From CBDDKS01 sp965230335 (GTDB lineage: Bacteria > Pseudomonadota > Gammaproteobacteria > Enterobacterales > Kangiellaceae), in NCBI GenBank assembly GCA_965230335.1, contig CBDDKS010000006.1:1-64000 (forward strand): 64,000 nucleotides of DNA. The letters are read 5' to 3'. The position numbers were made by a program, and so were the translations under genes. Under the pieces are notes generated by a model. It saw only the letters and a program-made list of their open reading frames with translations. It ran no database searches and had not been told where the DNA came from. This document shows positions 28,236 to 38,800 of the stretch, one piece after another (within the stretch, counting starts at the first letter, position 1; each line of letters begins with the position of its first letter).

Positions 28236-31200
28236 TCATTTTGTTTTTCGCCTATGTACCCAATGGTATAAAACAGGCAGTACAAACAATGTCAAAATGG
28301 TTGACGAGACAATGCCGCCGATTACGACAGTGGCTAGTGGTCGCTGAACTTCAGCGCCGATTCCCGTATTAAAGGCCATAGGCACAAAGCCAAGGCTTGC
28401 CACTAAGGCCGTCATTAATACGGGCCTCAAACGAGTCATCGCGCCCTCGATTATGGATTCGGCTAATTGCCCGGTCTCTCGCCAAAGCTGGCGAATAAAG
28501 GCGAGCATCACCAAACCATTGAGCACTGCTACACCGGAAAGCGCTATAAATCCAACCCCTGCCGAAATAGAAAGCGGCATGTCCCGCAGGTACAAAGACA
28601 ACACACCGCCAGTGAGCGCCAATGGCACACCACTAAAAATGATCAAAGCATCTTTGAATGACGAAAATGCCAATACCAATATTCCGAGGATCACCAAAAG
28701 TGTGAGCGGCACGACGATGGACAATCGATGGCTGGCCGATTCTAATTGCTCGAAGGTGCCCCCATAATCCAGCCAATAGCCGGGGGGAATATCAGCTTTC
28801 TCGCGAATGGTTTCCTGTACCTCGTTGACAAAACTACCGAGATCGCGACCCCGCACATTCGCTGTGACCACAACTCGACGCTTACCGTTTTCACGGCTGA
28901 TTTGAGCGGGCGCAGGTGAAATATCGAGGGTAGCAACTTCTTCCAATGGTACGTAATTGCCGTTCTTAAGCGGCACTGGTAAAAATTTCAGTCGATAGAT
29001 ATCGCGACGAGTGGTTTCGGGCAAGCGAACAATCAGTTCAAAGCGGCGATCGCCCTCATAAATAATCCCGGCCGATTCACCACCAATGGCAGCGGATACC
29101 CAGTCTTGCAATTCAGCTACATTCAACCCATAACGTCCAAGAGCAATACGGTTTGGAATGACCGAGAGTGTAGGCAAGCCTGTCACTTGCTCGACACGCG
29201 CATCGGCTGCTCCGTTAATGGTGTTGACTACTTTAAGAATATCGTTCGCCGTGATGACCAATTGGTCTAAATCATCTCCGAAAATCTTGATGCCTAAATC
29301 AGCACGTACTCCAGAAATTAATTCGTTAAACCGCATCTGAATTGGTTGGGTAAACTCGTAGTTGTTGCCGGGTAAATTCTCCAGCTCACGTTCGATTTCT
29401 TCAACCAGCTCGGTTTTAGTTTTCGTTGAGTCCGGCCACTCGCTTTGAGGCTTGAGAATGACAAAATTATCTGCAACATTAGGTGGCATGGGATCAGTGG
29501 CCACTTCGGCAGTGCCGATACGGGCAAAGACCTTATCCACTTCCGGAAAAGCTTTGATACGTTGCTCCAGTATTTCCTGCATTTCCACGGCTTGCTCTAA
29601 ACCCGTTCCAGGAATACGCATGGCGTGGAGCGCAATATCTCCTTCGTTAAGCTGCGGAATAAATTCGGAGCCCAAGGTGGAGGCCAGCCAAAGACAAAAC
29701 ACCACCAGCACCGAAGCAAAACCCACCACGGTGTAACGAAATCTAAGTGCAAGTTTGAGTAGAGGTTTATAGGCTGATTTTGCCTTGACTATCACCACAC
29801 TTTCTTTTTCGCTGATTTTTCCGTTCATGAACACTGCGACGGCTGCCGGTACAACGGTAAGTGAAAGCACCATCGCCGAGAGTAAAGCCATGACAACAGT
29901 GGCGGCCATCGGATGGAACATTTTTCCTTCCACACCCGTTAAGGTGAAAATTGGAATGTAGACGATGGTGATAATGGCCACACCGAACAAACTTGGACCA
30001 ATCACCTCCGACGTTGCGTCGAATACAGTATTCAATCGTTCACGTAAAACTTGCTTACCATTTTTATGTTGATGCTCTGCTAGTCGGCGAACACAATTTT
30101 CAACGATAATCACCGCACCATCGACAATCAAACCAAAATCTAGGGCACCAAGGCTCATTAAATTCGCGGAGACACCCGTTTTCACCATGCCAGTAATGGT
30201 CATCAACATTGATAGGGGAATCACTGCTGCTGTGATCAGCGCTGCACGAAAGTTGCCCAGTAAAAGAAACAGTACAACAATAACCAGCAGTGCGCCTTCC
30301 AACAAATTCTTGGAGACAGTGGCAATGGCTTTATCCACCAATGCGGTACGATCGTAAACAGCTTCCGCAATCACACCGTCTGGCAAAGAAGCTTGAATAT
30401 CCTCCAGCTTGGCAGCCACATCCTGAGCCACGGTGCGTGAGTTCTCTCCGATTAACATCATCGCCGTACCTAATACGGTCTCTACACCATCCCGTGTCGC
30501 AGCGCCGGTACGCAATTCTTTGCCAATACCAATATCGGCCACATCCTTCACCTTAATCGGCACGGAGTCATATTCAGTTATGATCACATTGCCGATATCG
30601 TCGACATTGCCAAGTTGTCCTGGGGAGCGCACCAGCAGTTGTTGGCCGTTGCGCTCAATGTAGCCAGCACCGCGATTGTCATTATTCGCTTGCAGCGCCA
30701 GCATCACATCTTCAACACTGACTTTGTAGGCCAGTAATTTTGTGGGGTCTGGTAAGACGTGGTATTGCTTGTTGTAACCGCCAATACTGTTGACCTCAAT
30801 AACACCTTTTACCTGGGCAAGCTGGGGCTTGATAATCCAGTCCTGGATTTCTCGCAAGGCCGTGGCTGTATAGGGTTCGCCATTGGCCATACGTGCATCC
30901 ACTTTCGCCTGTACCGTGTACATAAAAATTTCGCCCAAACCGGTCGAGATGGGCCCCATCTCTGGTTCAAGTCCGGGAGGTAAAACACTTTTAATGGCGC
31001 CGAGTCTGGCGTTAATCAGGTTACGCGCAAAATAAATTTCCGTGCCTTCTTCAAATACCACGGTAACCTGAGACAAGCCATAGCGTGACAAGGAGCGCGT
31101 GTAAGACAGGTTCGGCAAACCTGCGAGTGCGGTTTCTACTGGGTAGGTGATGCGTTGCTCCGACTCCAGTGGCGAGTAGCCTGGTGCAGCGGTATTAATT

Positions 31201-31343
31201 TGCACCTGGACGTTGGTGATGTCGGGTACGGCATCAATGGGAAGCTTTTGATAACTCCATACACCCACACCGACAATGATAAAAATAAAACATAAAATCA
31301 GTAAGCGCCGCTCTATCGCAAAGCGCAAAATAGAATCAATCAT
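28236..31343 (-). CDS. czcA: Heavy-metal RND efflux pump, CzcA family
   Basis: 1035 residues, full-length inner-membrane RND transporter with 12 predicted helices and two large periplasmic loops. The fourth-helix motif DFGLIVDGAVIIVEN is the DFGx3DGAx3VEN signature of divalent-metal (Co/Zn/Cd class) HME-RND pumps rather than the Cu/Ag class. It exports metal by proton antiport together with CzcB and CzcC. GAGG precedes the ATG; it starts 12 bp after czcB. The linked CadR/PbrR-type regulator points to Cd, Zn or Pb as inducers. Confidence 0.95.
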   Translation of the reverse strand: MIDSILRFAIERRLLILCFIFIIVGVGVWSYQKLPIDAVPDITNVQVQINTAAPGYSPLESEQRITYPVETALAGLPNLSYTRSLSRYGLSQVTVVFEEGTEIYFARNLINARLGAIKSVLPPGLEPEMGPISTGLGEIFMYTVQAKVDARMANGEPYTATALREIQDWIIKPQLAQVKGVIEVNSIGGYNKQYHVLPDPTKLLAYKVSVEDVMLALQANNDNRGAGYIERNGQQLLVRSPGQLGNVDDIGNVIITEYDSVPIKVKDVADIGIGKELRTGAATRDGVETVLGTAMMLIGENSRTVAQDVAAKLEDIQASLPDGVIAEAVYDRTALVDKAIATVSKNLLEGALLVIVVLFLLLGNFRAALITAAVIPLSMLMTITGMVKTGVSANLMSLGALDFGLIVDGAVIIVENCVRRLAEHQHKNGKQVLRERLNTVFDATSEVIGPSLFGVAIITIVYIPIFTLTGVEGKMFHPMAATVVMALLSAMVLSLTVVPAAVAVFMNGKISEKESVVIVKAKSAYKPLLKLALRFRYTVVGFASVLVVFCLWLASTLGSEFIPQLNEGDIALHAMRIPGTGLEQAVEMQEILEQRIKAFPEVDKVFARIGTAEVATDPMPPNVADNFVILKPQSEWPDSTKTKTELVEEIERELENLPGNNYEFTQPIQMRFNELISGVRADLGIKIFGDDLDQLVITANDILKVVNTINGAADARVEQVTGLPTLSVIPNRIALGRYGLNVAELQDWVSAAIGGESAGIIYEGDRRFELIVRLPETTRRDIYRLKFLPVPLKNGNYVPLEEVATLDISPAPAQISRENGKRRVVVTANVRGRDLGSFVNEVQETIREKADIPPGYWLDYGGTFEQLESASHRLSIVVPLTLLVILGILVLAFSSFKDALIIFSGVPLALTGGVLSLYLRDMPLSISAGVGFIALSGVAVLNGLVMLAFIRQLWRETGQLAESIIEGAMTRLRPVLMTALVASLGFVPMAFNTGIGAEVQRPLATVVIGGIVSSTILTLFVLPVLYHWVHRRKTK

Positions 31344-31355
31344 AGTGCGCCTCGA

Positions 31356-32396
31356 TCAGTGTGCGTGTTCAGCTTCGGATTTTTCGATATCGGCTTTAAT
31401 CAGGTAACTGTTTTCACTGACGTAGTTGCTACCCGCTTCAAGCCCTTTAAGAACCTCATAAAAATGATCATCATTACGGCCTAAGACCAGCGGTGTAAAT
31501 TTATAGTCCTCACCGTGTTTTACAAAAACACCTTGGCGGCCACCCAGCATTTGCACCGCATCTTTTGCCACCGCCAAAGCTACCGAAAATTGATCAACTT
31601 CAATACGGGCTTCGGTCATCAAACCGGGGGGCAGGGATTGCTTATCGTTGGCCAATTTCACACGCGCAATTAGATAGGGTGAATCTATCGACGGCAGCAT
31701 ATGGTCTACTGTGGACGCCACGCTTCCGGTACCGGTTAGTACATGGACGGATTGACCTTCGCTGACGGAAGATTGCTGTGCGGGATACACACGCAATTCC
31801 GCCCATACCGTGTCAAAGTTAGCAATGGAAAACAAAACCTGATCCCCAGTCACTTCTCCGGTATTGGCATGTCGCTGAACAATACTCCCCGCAATCGGAG
31901 CACGAATGGTGTAGGTTTTCAGACTCTGATTGGACTCAATTTCAGCCAACACGTCGCCGGTTTTTACGCGATCACCCAGTGCGACCTTGACGGTTTTAAC
32001 CAAGCCTTCAAAACGCGCGCGTACATGGCTGAGTTGCTCTGGCGCTGAAACTATGGAGCCAAACACGGTTATGGTTTGGTGAAGCTCCTGCGAGCCGGCT
32101 ACTGACGTGACGATGCCAACTTGGCTTGCCATATTCTCTTCAATACGAGTGCTATTTTCATCGTCATGTCCATGCTCATCTTCTCCGCCATGGACATCAT
32201 GATCGTGCTCATCATCATGGTGGTCGACATGACCTTCGTGTTCGTCATGGTCGCCTTCGTTATGATGGTGCGCATGCGGTTCGGGCGCATTATTTTCGTG
32301 ATGGTCATGATCGTGATTGTGATCACTTGCGGAAAACGCTGGTGCGGCTGAAAGTAAAAACACACCCGAAAGGAGTAAAAAGTAATAATTCTTCAT
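31356..32396 (-). CDS. czcB: Periplasmic adaptor of metal efflux, CzcB family, His-rich N-terminus
   Basis: 346 residues from ATG 32396, which has GGAG 9 bp upstream and gives a clean signal peptide (YYFLLLSGVFLLSAAPAFSA). A run of His, Asp and Glu (about 24-85, patterns like HDHDHHEN) follows and likely binds metal in the periplasm. Then come the usual barrel-sandwich (VRARFEGLVKTVKV) and membrane-proximal domains. It links CzcA to the outer membrane channel CzcC. An upstream in-frame start within czcC's 3' end would add a tail without a signal and is not used. Confidence 0.93.
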   Translation of the reverse strand: MKNYYFLLLSGVFLLSAAPAFSASDHNHDHDHHENNAPEPHAHHHNEGDHDEHEGHVDHHDDEHDHDVHGGEDEHGHDDENSTRIEENMASQVGIVTSVAGSQELHQTITVFGSIVSAPEQLSHVRARFEGLVKTVKVALGDRVKTGDVLAEIESNQSLKTYTIRAPIAGSIVQRHANTGEVTGDQVLFSIANFDTVWAELRVYPAQQSSVSEGQSVHVLTGTGSVASTVDHMLPSIDSPYLIARVKLANDKQSLPPGLMTEARIEVDQFSVALAVAKDAVQMLGGRQGVFVKHGEDYKFTPLVLGRNDDHFYEVLKGLEAGSNYVSENSYLIKADIEKSEAEHAH

Positions 32397-32439
32397 TGTT
32401 AAAAACTCCGAAAGCCAGATCAGTTCTGGCCAGCAAAAA

Positions 32440-33711
32440 TTAGGGGTTAAGAGCTTCGCCGGTGAGCTGCTCAATTAGGGCCTGACTGAGCAGCGCTGTG
32501 GTGGCGGCATCAATGAGCGCCTGTTTGCTGGCGAGCAACTCTTCCTGAGCCGCAATGAGGTCGAGGTAGCGATAACGGCCGTTGTCAAAGCCTTTATTAG
32601 TGAGTTCAAGTGCTTTTTCCAATGCGGGGATCACGACATTTTGAGTTTTATTGACTGCCGCGATGCTTTGCTTTCTGAGCGACCACGCCTCAAAGAGCCG
32701 TGCGTGTAACACAAGGCGCATATCCTGTTGAGCGTAATCCACCGAATTGCGATTAGCCAAGGCCGTTTTGACTTCTCCTTTGTTGCGCTTGCCAGAAAAT
32801 AAAGGGATGGAAATACCCGCAGTAAATCCGGAATCGCCGGTTTCTTCAAAACGTCTAATGCCTGCACGCCAGCTTAAATCGCTGCGGCCATTGACGCGGG
32901 CTAGAGTGACTTCCAGGTCGCGAATGCGGGCTTCATTGGCCAGTACCTGAATTGCTGGAGATGCTTGAACACGGGCGTATAGTTGATCAAAATTTTGTAT
33001 AGAGCCGAAATCAAACAAGTTGCCTGCTAGCGCATGAAAGCGTGGTGTGGTTCCTGCCCAAAATCTTGCTAGCAGTACTTTTTGACGTTCAAACTGCGCT
33101 TGTAATGAAGCCAAGCGGATTTCTGCACGCGCCAGCGATGCTTGCGCTCGCATGACTTCCGCTTCCGCGGTTGCTCCTCGGGCGGAACGTGTTTTAACGG
33201 TTTTTAAAATAGATTGGGACAGTGCTAACGATTCATCCGCGAGACGAATGTTTGCCTGAGCCGCTAAACCTTCGATATACACTTCGGTTAGCTTGCCGAG
33301 CGTATTCAGCGTCGCCGCTTGTTGCTCCCATTCGGCCTGTTTGGTGAGGGCATCGGCGTAACGCATACGCGCGTGGCGCTTGCCTCCAAGCTCAATCACC
33401 GAAGACAATGCCAATGTGGTTTCGGCAGTATCGAAGCTTTCATTGCCCCCTGAACCACCAAAGTTTTCGATCTCCAGCTCAAGTTCTAACGCAGGCCGCA
33501 GCGCACTGGATTGCCTTTGGCCACGCAGCGCTTCTTCTGCGAAGCGGTATTGATATAGCTGAGGGTTCTGCGCAAGCGTCGATGCCAGCGCCTTTTTTAA
33601 TGTGAGTGTCGACTCGCTGCTTTCTGCAAAGGCAGTAGTCGCCGTATTGCAAAGTAAAAACGCAAGACACAGATAGGCACATTTACACTGTATAAAAAGG
33701 GTATTTCTCAT
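32440..33711 (-). CDS. czcC: Outer membrane channel of metal efflux, CzcC family
   Basis: 423 residues with a signal peptide ending near TTAFA. Two TolC-type OEP halves are visible: LALAQNPQL-like start (here LASTLAQNPQLYQYR) and, in the second half, the IPLFSGKRNKGEVKTA segment. It forms the trimeric outer membrane exit duct of the Czc pump. AGGA precedes the ATG. It is the first intact structural gene after the regulated promoter; czcB follows 43 bp later. Confidence 0.92.
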   Translation of the reverse strand: MRNTLFIQCKCAYLCLAFLLCNTATTAFAESSESTLTLKKALASTLAQNPQLYQYRFAEEALRGQRQSSALRPALELELEIENFGGSGGNESFDTAETTLALSSVIELGGKRHARMRYADALTKQAEWEQQAATLNTLGKLTEVYIEGLAAQANIRLADESLALSQSILKTVKTRSARGATAEAEVMRAQASLARAEIRLASLQAQFERQKVLLARFWAGTTPRFHALAGNLFDFGSIQNFDQLYARVQASPAIQVLANEARIRDLEVTLARVNGRSDLSWRAGIRRFEETGDSGFTAGISIPLFSGKRNKGEVKTALANRNSVDYAQQDMRLVLHARLFEAWSLRKQSIAAVNKTQNVVIPALEKALELTNKGFDNGRYRYLDLIAAQEELLASKQALIDAATTALLSQALIEQLTGEALNP

Positions 33712-33769
33712 GAAAAAGTCCTGAATTAACTCGTTTTTCCGCTAGTGCGGTTGAAGACGCTGTTAGGAC

Positions 33770-34107
33770 TTAGGCAATCGGAGGGCGAAGGAAGGTATCG
33801 AAAGTATCCGGAAAGGCTTTATCGGAATACTCTGGAACGGGAGACGAGCTCTTGACGAAGAACAAACGATCAAAGCCTAATGCAATAGCTGGCGTAGAAT
33901 GCCCGTGGCAATGACAGCAATGATGACAGTCGTGCTCGTCGTGACTGGATAAGTCGTCCGAAGCGGGGTGTTGATCATCTTGGGCGTGCAGATGATCAGC
34001 AAATGCTCTAACCCCGATTGATGCGCCGTATGGGTATCAGCCAACCCAGCCGCTGACTGGAACGTCATCAGCATAAGTAGTAGATATGTAAAAGCGCGTA
34101 ATGTCAC
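33770..34107 (-). pseudogene. czcI: CzcI-like His/Cys-rich periplasmic protein, frameshifted
   Basis: From GTG 34107 the frame encodes a signal peptide (FTYLLLMLMTFQSAAGLADT), then runs into unlikely sequence and stops after 76 codons. Reading one base back from the GGGG run near 34014, the other frame gives DHLHAQDDQHPASDD, then HDEHDCHHCCHCHGH and ends at a stop at 33770-33772. One extra G in that run would join the halves into a 112-residue protein like CzcI-type small exported metal-binding proteins that head czc operons. Either a recent inactivating deletion or a sequencing error. Confidence 0.65.
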
Positions 34108-34140
34108 AGGGCTTAATCACTTGTGTTAGTCAGTTGGGAC

Positions 34141-34171
34141 AGTATAGACTCTATAGCAACTATAGAGTCAA
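34141..34171 (-). promoter_or_regulatory. MerR-type promoter and operator of the czc operon
   Basis: On the minus strand: -35 TTGACT (34171-34166), a 19-bp spacer, -10 TATACT (34146-34141). The spacer and edges hold the perfect dyad ACTCTATAG-CAA-CTATAGAGT (34148-34168). The overlong 19-bp spacer with a centred dyad is the hallmark of promoters activated by MerR-family metal sensors, which untwist the DNA. Predicted start lies about 27 nt before the czcI-like gene. Confidence 0.88.
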
Positions 34172-34181
34172 GGGTGTAATA

Positions 34182-34598
34182 GTGAAAATTGGCGAATTAG
34201 CTAAATCAAGTGGTTGCTCTGTCCAAACCATTCGATATTACGAAAAAGAAGGACTTATTTCGGCCCCATCGCGCTCTGAGGGCAACTTTCGTCTTTACAA
34301 TAACGACACACTTGAAAAACTGCTGTTTATTAAGCATTGCCGCTCTCTGGATTTAACCTTGAAAGAAATCAAGCAGCTTATCCAGCTTCAAAGCTCTCCT
34401 GACACTGATTGCGGCGAGGTCAACAACATGATCGAAGCCCATATTGTTCTTGTGGAATCGCGCATTGAGGAGCTTAAAAAGCTTCATCTCGATTTGAACG
34501 CACTTCGGCATCGCTGTAGGAACCCGAAAACAATCAAGCAATGTGGGATCTTGGAAGAGCTAGCACCAAGGCCTCAAAAGTTAGGTGATCGTCACTAA
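34182..34598 (+). CDS. cadR: MerR-family Cd/Pb(/Zn)-responsive regulator, CadR/PbrR type
   Basis: 138 residues from GTG 34182 (AGGG 7 bp upstream), which gives the standard MerR start (V/M)KIGELAK and TIRYYEKEGLI helix-turn-helix. Metal ligands fit CadR/PbrR: Cys77, Cys112 and Cys121 (RCRNPKTIKQC). CadR proteins have Cys77, Cys112 and Cys119, so the loop is two residues longer here. It diverges from the czc operon across the 19-bp-spacer promoter and should activate it on Cd, Pb or Zn. The short C-terminal tail has little His. Confidence 0.88.
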   Translation: MKIGELAKSSGCSVQTIRYYEKEGLISAPSRSEGNFRLYNNDTLEKLLFIKHCRSLDLTLKEIKQLIQLQSSPDTDCGEVNNMIEAHIVLVESRIEELKKLHLDLNALRHRCRNPKTIKQCGILEELAPRPQKLGDRH

Positions 34599-34612
34599 GC
34601 CATGAGACAAAC

Positions 34613-35860
34613 ATGCCAGATGTCAACGAATACGTAAGTGCAGCGACACGAGAAAATACACGAATTAGCTACCGAGCGGCGATAGAGCACTACGAAGATG
34701 GGTGGGGTGGGTTTCTACCCGCTACAGCGGACAGTATTGCTCAGTATCTCGCGCATTTTGCACCTACGCTTGCCGTTAGCACACTAAAACAACGACTGGC
34801 CGCACTGGCGGCTTGGCACAACGAGCAAGGCTTCCCGGACCCAACCAAAGCACCTCATGTTAAAAAAGTACTGAAAGGCATAGCAGAGCTGCATCCTCAC
34901 CAAGAAAAACAAGCCAAACCGATTCAGCTCGATCAACTAGCTCAAATTGTTGATACGCTTGATCGCGTTATTGAGAAAGGTGACGATCCAGCGTTAAGTC
35001 AAGCATCGAGAAACAAGGCACTTTTGTTGATCGGCTTTTGGCGTGCTTTTAGAAGTGATGAGCTTGCTAGGCTCACTGTTGATAATATCCAAGTGCACCC
35101 TGGTCAAGGTATGGAGATTTTCGTTCCCCGTAGTAAGAATGATCATTCAGGTCTAGGGCGTCGTTACAAAGCGCCCGCTCTACAGCGATTGTGTCCCGTA
35201 TCGGCCTACCTTGACTGGCTCAATGCGGCTCAGCTAAAAACCGGCCCCGTTTTCCGGTCAATTAATCGTTGGGGCCGAATTGCAGATGATGGGTTACATC
35301 CTGCGAGTATCATCGGAATAATCAAGCGCTGTTGCTCGCAGGCGGGTATCGATAACGCTGAACTCTTTAGTAGTCATTCTTTGCGGCGCGGTTTCGCCAC
35401 TTGGGCTAATGCTCAAAAGTGGGATACGAAAACTCTCATGGAGTATGTCGGCTGGAAAGACGTGCAGTCGGCGATGCGTTACATCGATACCGAAGATTCC
35501 TATGCGCAGCAGCGGATATCCGGCGCATTGGAGTCTAAAGAGACGGTGAATCAAAGCTCTCGATTACTTCAAAAAACGCGATTGGATCTCGATATCGCTA
35601 TTGAGCGCTATAGCAAACATACGAGAGGGATGAGTAAAACGCGTTTACGTATTGAGCGTTATTGTTTGTCACCTCTGAACATGGAAACACTTGAGCCAGA
35701 AGGAAAACGTTATCGAATCTCGATAGAACATGAAAACGGTGACCATTTAGAAGAGATTATCGATGACCTTCTGCACCGAATGCATCAGATTGCGGGAGAC
35801 AATAACTGTATGCTTGAAGCGACTATTCGCGATCAGGAGAACGATCGAATCTGGGATTAA
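34613..35860 (+). CDS. Tyrosine recombinase, likely transposon cointegrate resolvase
   Basis: 415 residues. Catalytic residues: Arg147 (AFRSDELARL), Lys in RSKNDHSG, His255 and Arg258 (HSLRRGFATWA), and Tyr290 (MRYID). The N-terminal SAM-like core-binding domain spans about 1-110. About 110 residues follow the catalytic domain without known match (rich in charged residues). It lies 24 bp before tnpA, in the place where Tn4430 has TnpI, and no serine resolvase is present, so it probably resolves cointegrates. A recombination site was not located with certainty. Confidence 0.8.
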   Translation: MPDVNEYVSAATRENTRISYRAAIEHYEDGWGGFLPATADSIAQYLAHFAPTLAVSTLKQRLAALAAWHNEQGFPDPTKAPHVKKVLKGIAELHPHQEKQAKPIQLDQLAQIVDTLDRVIEKGDDPALSQASRNKALLLIGFWRAFRSDELARLTVDNIQVHPGQGMEIFVPRSKNDHSGLGRRYKAPALQRLCPVSAYLDWLNAAQLKTGPVFRSINRWGRIADDGLHPASIIGIIKRCCSQAGIDNAELFSSHSLRRGFATWANAQKWDTKTLMEYVGWKDVQSAMRYIDTEDSYAQQRISGALESKETVNQSSRLLQKTRLDLDIAIERYSKHTRGMSKTRLRIERYCLSPLNMETLEPEGKRYRISIEHENGDHLEEIIDDLLHRMHQIAGDNNCMLEATIRDQENDRIWD

Positions 35861-35884
35861 CATTGCACGGGGTAATTTAGGCCT

Positions 35885-38800
35885 ATGGGGAGCCTTCATG
35901 AAACTGCATATCCACGACTACGCAGCAGCGTTACACCAAAAGAACTTCGACAATATTACACACCAAGTGCTGACGAGCTAACGCTCATCAGAATGATAAA
36001 AAAACCGGTGTTGCGACTGGGCTTGATGCTCAATCTAAAATTGTTCCAAAGGCTCGGTTATTTTGTTCCGCTTTCATCAGCGCCACCCGTACTCATTGAA
36101 CATGTATCGAAGGTGCTCGATTTCAAGCGCCCGATCACACGCAAGCAGCTTAAAGACTACGATGGCTCAGGCTCACGATCTCGTCAGCAACAAACTCTAC
36201 GAAGTTATTTAGGCGTCCAGGTTTTTTCAGCTAAAAACCAAGATTGGCTAGAAGAGATCGCTGAGACGGCGGCAAATACCAAAGAAATGTTAGCCGATAT
36301 TATTAATGTGATGCTGGAAGAGCTCATACGGAATCACTTTGAGTTACCTGGGTTTACCGTACTCAAACGTGTCGCCAGGAAAGCTCGAAATAAAGTAAAC
36401 GAGCAATGCTATCGAAGTATCTGCAACAACTTATCTGTTGACGCCAAACAAAAAATAAATGAGTTGCTTGCACCTTCAGATGAAGCATACAGTGCGTGGC
36501 ATACACTAAAAAGGGAGCCTAAAAAACCAGGTAACAAAGAAGTACGGAGCTATTTACAACATGTAAATTGGTTACAGACGCTGGGTGAAACATTACCAGC
36601 GATTGATATTCCTGTCGTTAAGTACCGTCAATTCGCTTTAGAAGCACGTGCCCTCGATGCGCCAGAAATGGCACGCCTAAAATCGAATAAGCGTTATGCG
36701 CTCGCAGTGATTCTGATTCGTCAACAACACAGCAAAGCCCTTGATGACGTGGCCCACTTATACATCAAAATGTTGCGTAGTATGGAGGCAAGCGCTCAAG
36801 CCGCATTACATAAATACATCTTGGAGCATCAACGACAAACAGACGCGCTTATCGCTAAGTTTAGAGAAGTGTTGGTGGCGTATGATCAAGATTCAAGACA
36901 ATCACAGAAACTTGCCGCGCTAAAGACCGTTATTGGTGATCACTCAGGCGATTGGATTGACCGTTGCGAGCAACATATTGCCTACGCCGGAAATAATTAT
37001 TATCCGTTTATGTTGAGTGGATACCGACAAAAACGGGCCTTGCTATTTAATTGTTTGGAGATCTTAGACTTATACTCATCGTCAAATGACACGAGTAGTG
37101 CTTCAATGTTAGTGCTCCTAAAAAAGCTTCGCGGCTCACGGGTAGATACACTGCCGGAGGAACTCATCAATACCTGGATGCCCGAACCTTTCGAACATAA
37201 GTGGCTAACTGAAAAATGGCGAAAGTTAATCCTGACGACCAGTGGAGATAATAATACCGTCATTTTCCATCGAAAATACTTAGAATTATGGTTGTTACTC
37301 CATATCAAGCAAGAGCTGGGTTCTGGCGACTTATATATTCCCTTCAGCGACGAATTTGATGACTATCGTGAACAGTTTGTCGATGATCAAACACTGGACG
37401 ATGAACTTGAGGAGTACAGTGAGCAGGTTGAAATGCCGCTGACCGATTCGCACGCTTTTGTCACTGAATTGAAAAAACAACTTATCGAACGCTCTAAAGA
37501 AGTTGATGAACGATTTCCAGCAAACACACACGCATTGATTAAAGACAGTAGGCTTTCAATTAAACCGATTCGTGCACAGCAACCTAAAGCCGAATTGGAG
37601 CAGCTCGACGCTTTATTAACAGAGCGACTGCCCGAAGTGAGTATTATCGATACCTTGACGGATACCGAAAAATGGTTAGGCCTTCATAAATTATTTGGTC
37701 CGCTATCAGGTAATGAATCTCGTATTGATGAGCCGCAAAAACGCTTTATCACCACCTTGTTTTGTTACGGATGCAACCTTGGCCCCGTGCAAACGGCAAA
37801 ATCTATTAAGAATATGAGCCGTAAGCAAATTGCTTGGCTCAACCTTAGGCACGCAACCGAAGATAGACTAGACAAAGCGATTGAACAGGTAGTCAATGCC
37901 TACAACAAATTTGACTTACCAAAATATTGGGGTAGTGGCCGTCACGTCGCTGCTGATGGCACGAAGTGGGATTTATACGAACAAAACCTGTTGACTGAGT
38001 ACCATATTCGCTACGGTGGCTATGGCGGTATTGGCTATTACCACGTTTCTGACACGTATATTGCGTTGTTCAGCCACTTTATACCCTGCGGGGTGTATGA
38101 AGCGGTGTACATATTGGACGGCTTAATGAAAAACCAGTCCGATATTCAACCCGATACACTACACGGCGATACCCAAGCACAAAGCTATCCCGTTTTTGGG
38201 CTATCCCATCTGTTAGGTATAAACCTAATGCCACGTATTCGTAACATTCATGACTTGTCTCTGTTTAGACCTGACGATCGTTACCGGTATATAAATATTG
38301 ATGACTTATTCAGTGGCAGCATCGACTTTAAGTTAATTGAACGGCACCTGAGAGACATGCTGCGGGTTGTCATTTCGATTAAGAAGGGAAAAATCACCGC
38401 ATCAACAATATTGCGAAGGCTTGGAACTTACAGTCGTAAAAACAAGCTTTATCAAGCATTTAAAGAGTTGGGAAAAGCTGTACGCACATTATTCTTGTTG
38501 CGTTATATAGATGAGATCGAGCTACGGAAAACAATCCAATCGGCGACGAATAAAAGTGAAGAATTTAATGGGTTTGTGAAATGGCTTTTCTTTGGTGGAG
38601 AGGGAATCATCGCTGAAAATGTTAGGCACGAGCAGCGTAAGATTGTGAAATACAATCAACTTGTCGCAAACATGGTGATCCTCTATAACGTCGAAAAAAT
38701 GACGCATGTTCTTAAAGAACTGTCAGAAGAAGGCGTGGATATCAGTAAGGAACTACTCAACGGGCTTTCCCCGTATCGCAACTCGAACATCAATCGTTTT

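Noticed and set aside
32099..32443. Met/His-rich frames on both strands in czcB
   Set aside because: They arise from the repetitive GAT/CAT/CAC codons of the His-rich tract of CzcB.
35763..35981. Frame across the recombinase-tnpA junction
   Set aside because: It overlaps both genes out of frame; tnpA has the standard N-terminus at 35885.
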